From Sinomonas sp. ASV322 (GTDB lineage: Bacteria > Actinomycetota > Actinomycetes > Actinomycetales > Micrococcaceae): 64,000 bases of DNA. The stretch lies in contig NZ_JAVFJJ010000004.1 of the NCBI RefSeq assembly GCF_030908245.1, positions 310,001 through 374,000 of the forward strand. The letters are read 5' to 3'. Below are positions 60,952 to 64,000 of the stretch, piece after piece. A model generated the notes under the pieces. That model saw nothing but the letters and a program-made list of their open reading frames with translations. It was not told the DNA's origin and did not search any database. A program made the translations under genes and the position numbers. Within the stretch, counting starts at the first letter, position 1. Every line of letters starts with the position of its first letter.

Positions 60952-62082
60952 GTGGCGGTCGACCTGGGGGAGCGCGGCCGTGAATGGCTGCCGGAGGCGC
61001 GCCGGATCGTCGTCAAGGTCGGCTCGTCGTCCCTCACGACCATCCGCGGGGGCATCTCGGAGCAGTCGCTCGCGGCGCTCGTCGACACGCTCGCCGAGCG
61101 GGCGAACGCGGGGACCGAGATCGTCCTCGTCTCCTCTGGGGCCATCGCGGCGGGGCTCGCGCCGCTCGGCCTCGCGAAGCGCCCGCGGGATCTCGCGACC
61201 CAGCAGGCGGCCGCGAGCGTCGGCCAAGGGCTCCTCATGGCGCGCTACACGCAGGCCTTCGGCGCCCACGGCGTCACGGTGAGCCAGGTCCTCCTCACGG
61301 CGGACGACCTCGTGCGCCGCACCCAGTACAAGAACGCCCACCGCGCGCTCGAGAAGCTCCTCAACCTCGGCGTCGTGCCCGTCGTGAATGAGAACGACAC
61401 CGTCGCGACCCACGAGATCCGCTTCGGCGACAACGACCGGCTTGCCGCGCTCGTCGCGCACCTCGTGCACGCCGACGCGCTCGTGCTCCTCTCCGACGTG
61501 GACTCCGTCTACACCGGCCCGCCGTCCGAGGGCGGCGAGCGGATTCCGCACGTGGGCGGCTCGCAGGACCTCGACGGCGTCCGGATCGGGACGACCGGCG
61601 CGGCCGGCGTCGGCACGGGAGGCATGTCCACGAAGATCGAGGCCGCAAGCATCGCCGCGGGCTCGGGGATCCCCGCGCTCGTGACGTCGACCGCGGCCGC
61701 CGCACGCGCCCTCGCGGGCGAGGACGTGGGCACGTGGTTCAGCGTGAGCGGTCGGCGGAAGCCCGTGCGGCTCCTGTGGCTTGCGCACCTCGCCGCGACG
61801 AGGGGAACCCTGACGGTCGACGACGGCGCCGTGAGGGCCGTTGCCCAGCGTCACCGTTCGCTGCTCCCGGCGGGCATCACGGCGGTGCACGGCGAATTCG
61901 AGGCCGGCGACCCGGTCGAGATCGCGGATCAGGCGGGGCACGTCGTCGCGCGCGGGATCGTCAACTTCTCGGCGGACGAGCTCCCCGCGATGCTCGGCCG
62001 CTCCACGATGGACCTCGGGCGCGAGCTCGGACCCGAGTATGAGCGTGTGGTCGTTCACACAGACGACCTCGTGCTCCTCTAG
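60952..62082 (+). CDS. proB: Glutamate 5-kinase
   Basis: 376 residues. First step of proline synthesis. Kinase motifs: RRIVVKVGSSSLT, VLVSSGAIAAG, PVVNENDTV and GTGGMSTKIEAA, then a C-terminal PUA domain (from about 275) with GIVNFSADELPAMLG. GTG 60952 sits 1 bp after the obgE stop with GAAGG upstream; ATG 60919, which overlaps obgE and has AGGAGGAAG, is a real alternative. proA follows after 17 bp. Confidence 0.94.
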   Translation: MAVDLGERGREWLPEARRIVVKVGSSSLTTIRGGISEQSLAALVDTLAERANAGTEIVLVSSGAIAAGLAPLGLAKRPRDLATQQAAASVGQGLLMARYTQAFGAHGVTVSQVLLTADDLVRRTQYKNAHRALEKLLNLGVVPVVNENDTVATHEIRFGDNDRLAALVAHLVHADALVLLSDVDSVYTGPPSEGGERIPHVGGSQDLDGVRIGTTGAAGVGTGGMSTKIEAASIAAGSGIPALVTSTAAAARALAGEDVGTWFSVSGRRKPVRLLWLAHLAATRGTLTVDDGAVRAVAQRHRSLLPAGITAVHGEFEAGDPVEIADQAGHVVARGIVNFSADELPAMLGRSTMDLGRELGPEYERVVVHTDDLVLL

Positions 62083-62099
62083 CTCGTAGACTGGAAGGC

Positions 62100-63434
62100 A
62101 TGACTGACACCGTCGCCCACCACGAGACCGCCCACGCCGCCGCGCAGGAGGCCGAACTCCCGGCCGCCCAGCCGGCCGACGTCGAGGCCGCCGTGCTCGC
62201 GGTCGGCGACCGTGCCCGCGTGGCGTCGCGCGCCGTCGCCCGCGCCAACCGCGCGTGGAAGGACCGCGCGCTGCTCGCCATCGGCGCCGCGCTCAAGGAG
62301 CACGAGTCCCGCATCCTCGCCGCGAACGAGCAGGACCTCGAGTCCGGGCGGCGGAACGGGACCTCGAAGGCCCTGCTCGACCGCCTGGCCCTCACGCCCG
62401 CGCGCATCGACGGCCTCGTCGCGGCGCTCGAGAATCTCGCGGGGCTGCCGGATCCGGTCGGGACGGTGGTCCGGGGGCAGACGCTTCCCAATGGACTGCG
62501 CATGCGCCAGATCAACGTCCCGATGGGTGTCGTGGCGGCGATCTACGAGGCTCGGCCCAATGTGACCGTCGATATCGCCGGTCTCGCGCTCAAGAGCGGC
62601 AACGCCGTCATCCTCCGTGGCGGGAGCGCCGCCGCGCACACCAACCGCGAGCTCGTCGCGATCCTGCGCGACACGCTCGTGGACGTCGGGCTGCCTGCGG
62701 ATGCGGTCCAGACGATCGACGAGTACGGCCGCGCAGGCGCTGAGGTGCTCATGAAGGCCCGCGGCCGCGTCGACGTGCTCATTCCGCGCGGCGGGCGCGA
62801 GCTCATCCAGAACGTTGTGCTCAACTCGACCGTGCCGGTCATCGAGACCGGCGAGGGCAACGTCCACATCTTCGTCGACGAGTCGGCGGACGAGGACATG
62901 GCCGTCGAGATCCTGCTCAACGCCAAGACCCAGCGCCCGAGCGTGTGCAACACGGTCGAGACGCTCCTGGTGCATTCGAAGAGCACGGTGCTGCCCGCCG
63001 TCGCCCGCGCCCTCGCCGAGCGCGGCGTGCGGCTCCACGTCGACGGACGCACCCTGGGCGCCCTCCCCGAAGGCATCGCGGGAACTCCGGCGACCGACTA
63101 CGACTGGGCGACCGAGTACATGGACCTCGACCTCGCCGTGGCGACGGTCGATTCCCTCGACGAGGCGCTCGAGCACATCCGGCGGTGGAGCACCGGGCAC
63201 ACTGAGGCGATCATCACAAACGACCTCCGCAATGCGGAGCGCTTTATCGCCGAGATCGATTCGGCGGCCGTGATTGTCAACGCGTCGACCCGCTTCACGG
63301 ATGGCGGAGAGCTCGGGCTCGGCGCCGAGGTGGGCATTTCGACCCAGAAGCTGCATGCTCGCGGGCCCATGGGACTGACCGAGCTCACGACGACGAAGTG
63401 GATCGTGCAGGGCGAGGGCCAGGTGCGCGGCTAG
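62100..63434 (+). CDS. proA: Gamma-glutamyl phosphate reductase
   Basis: 444 residues; GGAAGG lies 5-6 bp before the ATG. Second step of proline synthesis: NADPH reduction of glutamyl phosphate. Catalytic Cys283 lies in RPSVCNTVETLL, and VPMGVVAAIYEARPNV and LKSGNAVILRGG are family blocks. The first 45 residues (HHETAHAAAQEAE) are an extension. It is followed by a small membrane protein gene. Confidence 0.95.
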   Translation: MTDTVAHHETAHAAAQEAELPAAQPADVEAAVLAVGDRARVASRAVARANRAWKDRALLAIGAALKEHESRILAANEQDLESGRRNGTSKALLDRLALTPARIDGLVAALENLAGLPDPVGTVVRGQTLPNGLRMRQINVPMGVVAAIYEARPNVTVDIAGLALKSGNAVILRGGSAAAHTNRELVAILRDTLVDVGLPADAVQTIDEYGRAGAEVLMKARGRVDVLIPRGGRELIQNVVLNSTVPVIETGEGNVHIFVDESADEDMAVEILLNAKTQRPSVCNTVETLLVHSKSTVLPAVARALAERGVRLHVDGRTLGALPEGIAGTPATDYDWATEYMDLDLAVATVDSLDEALEHIRRWSTGHTEAIITNDLRNAERFIAEIDSAAVIVNASTRFTDGGELGLGAEVGISTQKLHARGPMGLTELTTTKWIVQGEGQVRG

Positions 63435-63535
63435 CACGCGCGGCGAGCCTCGAACGGCTGCAGTGCCGGGGTAGGATGAGCGGAAGAAGAGATCACCCAG
63501 TGATCGCAAGGATCCAAGGTTTTTAAGGGGTAACC

Positions 63536-63787
63536 ATGCTGGCAGTACTCATGTCGACCGCGCTCACGGTCAGCGCCGAGGCCGCGGGACACGAGGACCC
63601 CGCGCCCACCATTGCGCCGCCGTTCGTCGTCGGCGGTGTGCTCTTCGCGATCTTCGTGATCCTCATGTTCGTCACGCTCTCGTACACGAACCTCGGCCGC
63701 CGCCACTCGGCCACGGAAGAGCACGCGGATCCCCACCGACAGCACCCCAACAAGCACGACCGCCATCAGGGCGCTGCGAGCCACTGA
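63536..63787 (+). CDS. Small membrane protein of unknown function
   Basis: 83 residues. A weak signal-like N terminus precedes one strong membrane segment (about 28-50, PPFVVGGVLFAIFVILMFV). The C-terminal half is histidine- and charge-rich (HADPHRQHPNKHDRHQ). A TAGGAT -10-like box (near 63473) and a GATCAC-CCA-GTGATC hairpin (63491-63505) lie upstream, and AGGGG precedes the ATG. It lies between proA and nadD. No function is known. Confidence 0.75.
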   Translation: MLAVLMSTALTVSAEAAGHEDPAPTIAPPFVVGGVLFAIFVILMFVTLSYTNLGRRHSATEEHADPHRQHPNKHDRHQGAASH

Positions 63788-63790
63788 CCC

Positions 63791-64000
63791 TTGGCCGAAC
63801 CAGTGCAGGTGCCCGGAGGGCGGCGCGTCCGCCTCGGTGTGATGGGTGGGACCTTCGACCCGATCCACCATGGGCACCTCGTGGCGGCGAGCGAGGTCGC
63901 GTCGAAGTTCGGGCTCGACGAAGTGGTCTTCGTGCCGACCGGCGAGCCGTGGCAGAAGTCCAGCCGGCGCGTGAGCCTCGCGGAGCACCGCTATCTCATG
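63791..64000 (+). CDS. nadD: Nicotinate-nucleotide adenylyltransferase, partial
   Basis: N-terminal 70 residues; the gene runs off the window. The nucleotidyltransferase motif [12 protein letters not shown] near residue 20 is clear, followed by [11 protein letters not shown], which fits NadD (NaMN to NaAD in NAD synthesis). The start is uncertain: TTG 63791 or GTG 63803 or 63809, since no strong ribosome site is present close to any of them. Confidence 0.85.
   Translation, partial: MAEPVQVPGGRRVRLGVMGGTFDPIHHGHLVAASEVASKFGLDEVVFVPTGEPWQKSSRRVSLAEHRYLM

Overview
The window is high-GC (roughly 69 %) DNA from an actinobacterium. An ileS T-box with a very short Stem I, mycothiol-linked and group II haemoglobin genes, tandem clpP1-clpP2, TAGACT/TAGAAT-type -10 boxes and frequent GTG starts point to Micrococcaceae, probably an Arthrobacter/Sinomonas-like organism; this is inferred from gene content and not proven. 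Most of the window is conserved chromosomal backbone with four tRNA genes and RNase P RNA. No prophage, insertion sequence, rRNA operon or CRISPR array was seen.

Layout. 1-3.1 kb: Nif3-like protein, degenerate zinc-ribbon protein, yaaA and rnpB. 3.1-5.2 kb: a two-gene islet of a TIR protein with a C-terminal CD225/dispanin-like membrane region and a four-helix double-SLATT membrane protein, lying between rnpB and gap; it looks like a cell-suicide or anti-phage module. 5.5-8.9 kb: gap (long N-terminal form), a small helical protein, def, tRNA-His and orn. 9-13.6 kb: two MptB-like mannosyltransferases around a GT87 enzyme, probably for lipomannan-type glycolipids. 13.6-21.5 kb: tRNA-Arg, then a compact catabolic operon on the minus strand (NCS1 permease, hydantoinase A, three tandem DUF917/S-Me-THD paralogues, PucR regulator). 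21.7-32.3 kb: ssb paralogue, orphan LacI regulator, ettA, two thioesterases, glbO, an MscS channel, OsmC and pepN. 32.4-35.2 kb: membrane protein, rpiB, Fpg/Nei glycosylase, tRNA-Gly and tRNA-Pro.

35.3-39.7 kb is the protein quality-control block tig, clpP1, clpP2, clpX, with a candidate ClgR box ahead of clpP1. 39.7-42.6 kb holds an MFS transporter and an Rv2466c-like gene separated by an AT-richer region with four copies of a 12-bp palindrome, followed by a structured intergenic region of unknown role. 42.6-52.4 kb: valS (apparently leaderless), DUF488, a short-chain dehydrogenase, T-box, ileS, folC, DUF4233 and ndk. 52.5-58.3 kb: a VKOR-like protein, an RNase E/G gene with a long leader, and a thiD-tenA fusion. 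58.3-64 kb: the conserved order rplU, rpmA, obgE, proB, proA, a small membrane protein and the start of nadD.

Most attention is due to the TIR-CD225/SLATT islet, the triple DUF917 operon, the 41.5-kb palindrome array and the 42.4-kb candidate RNA. Function calls rest on recognised motifs and gene order read by eye; no database search was run.
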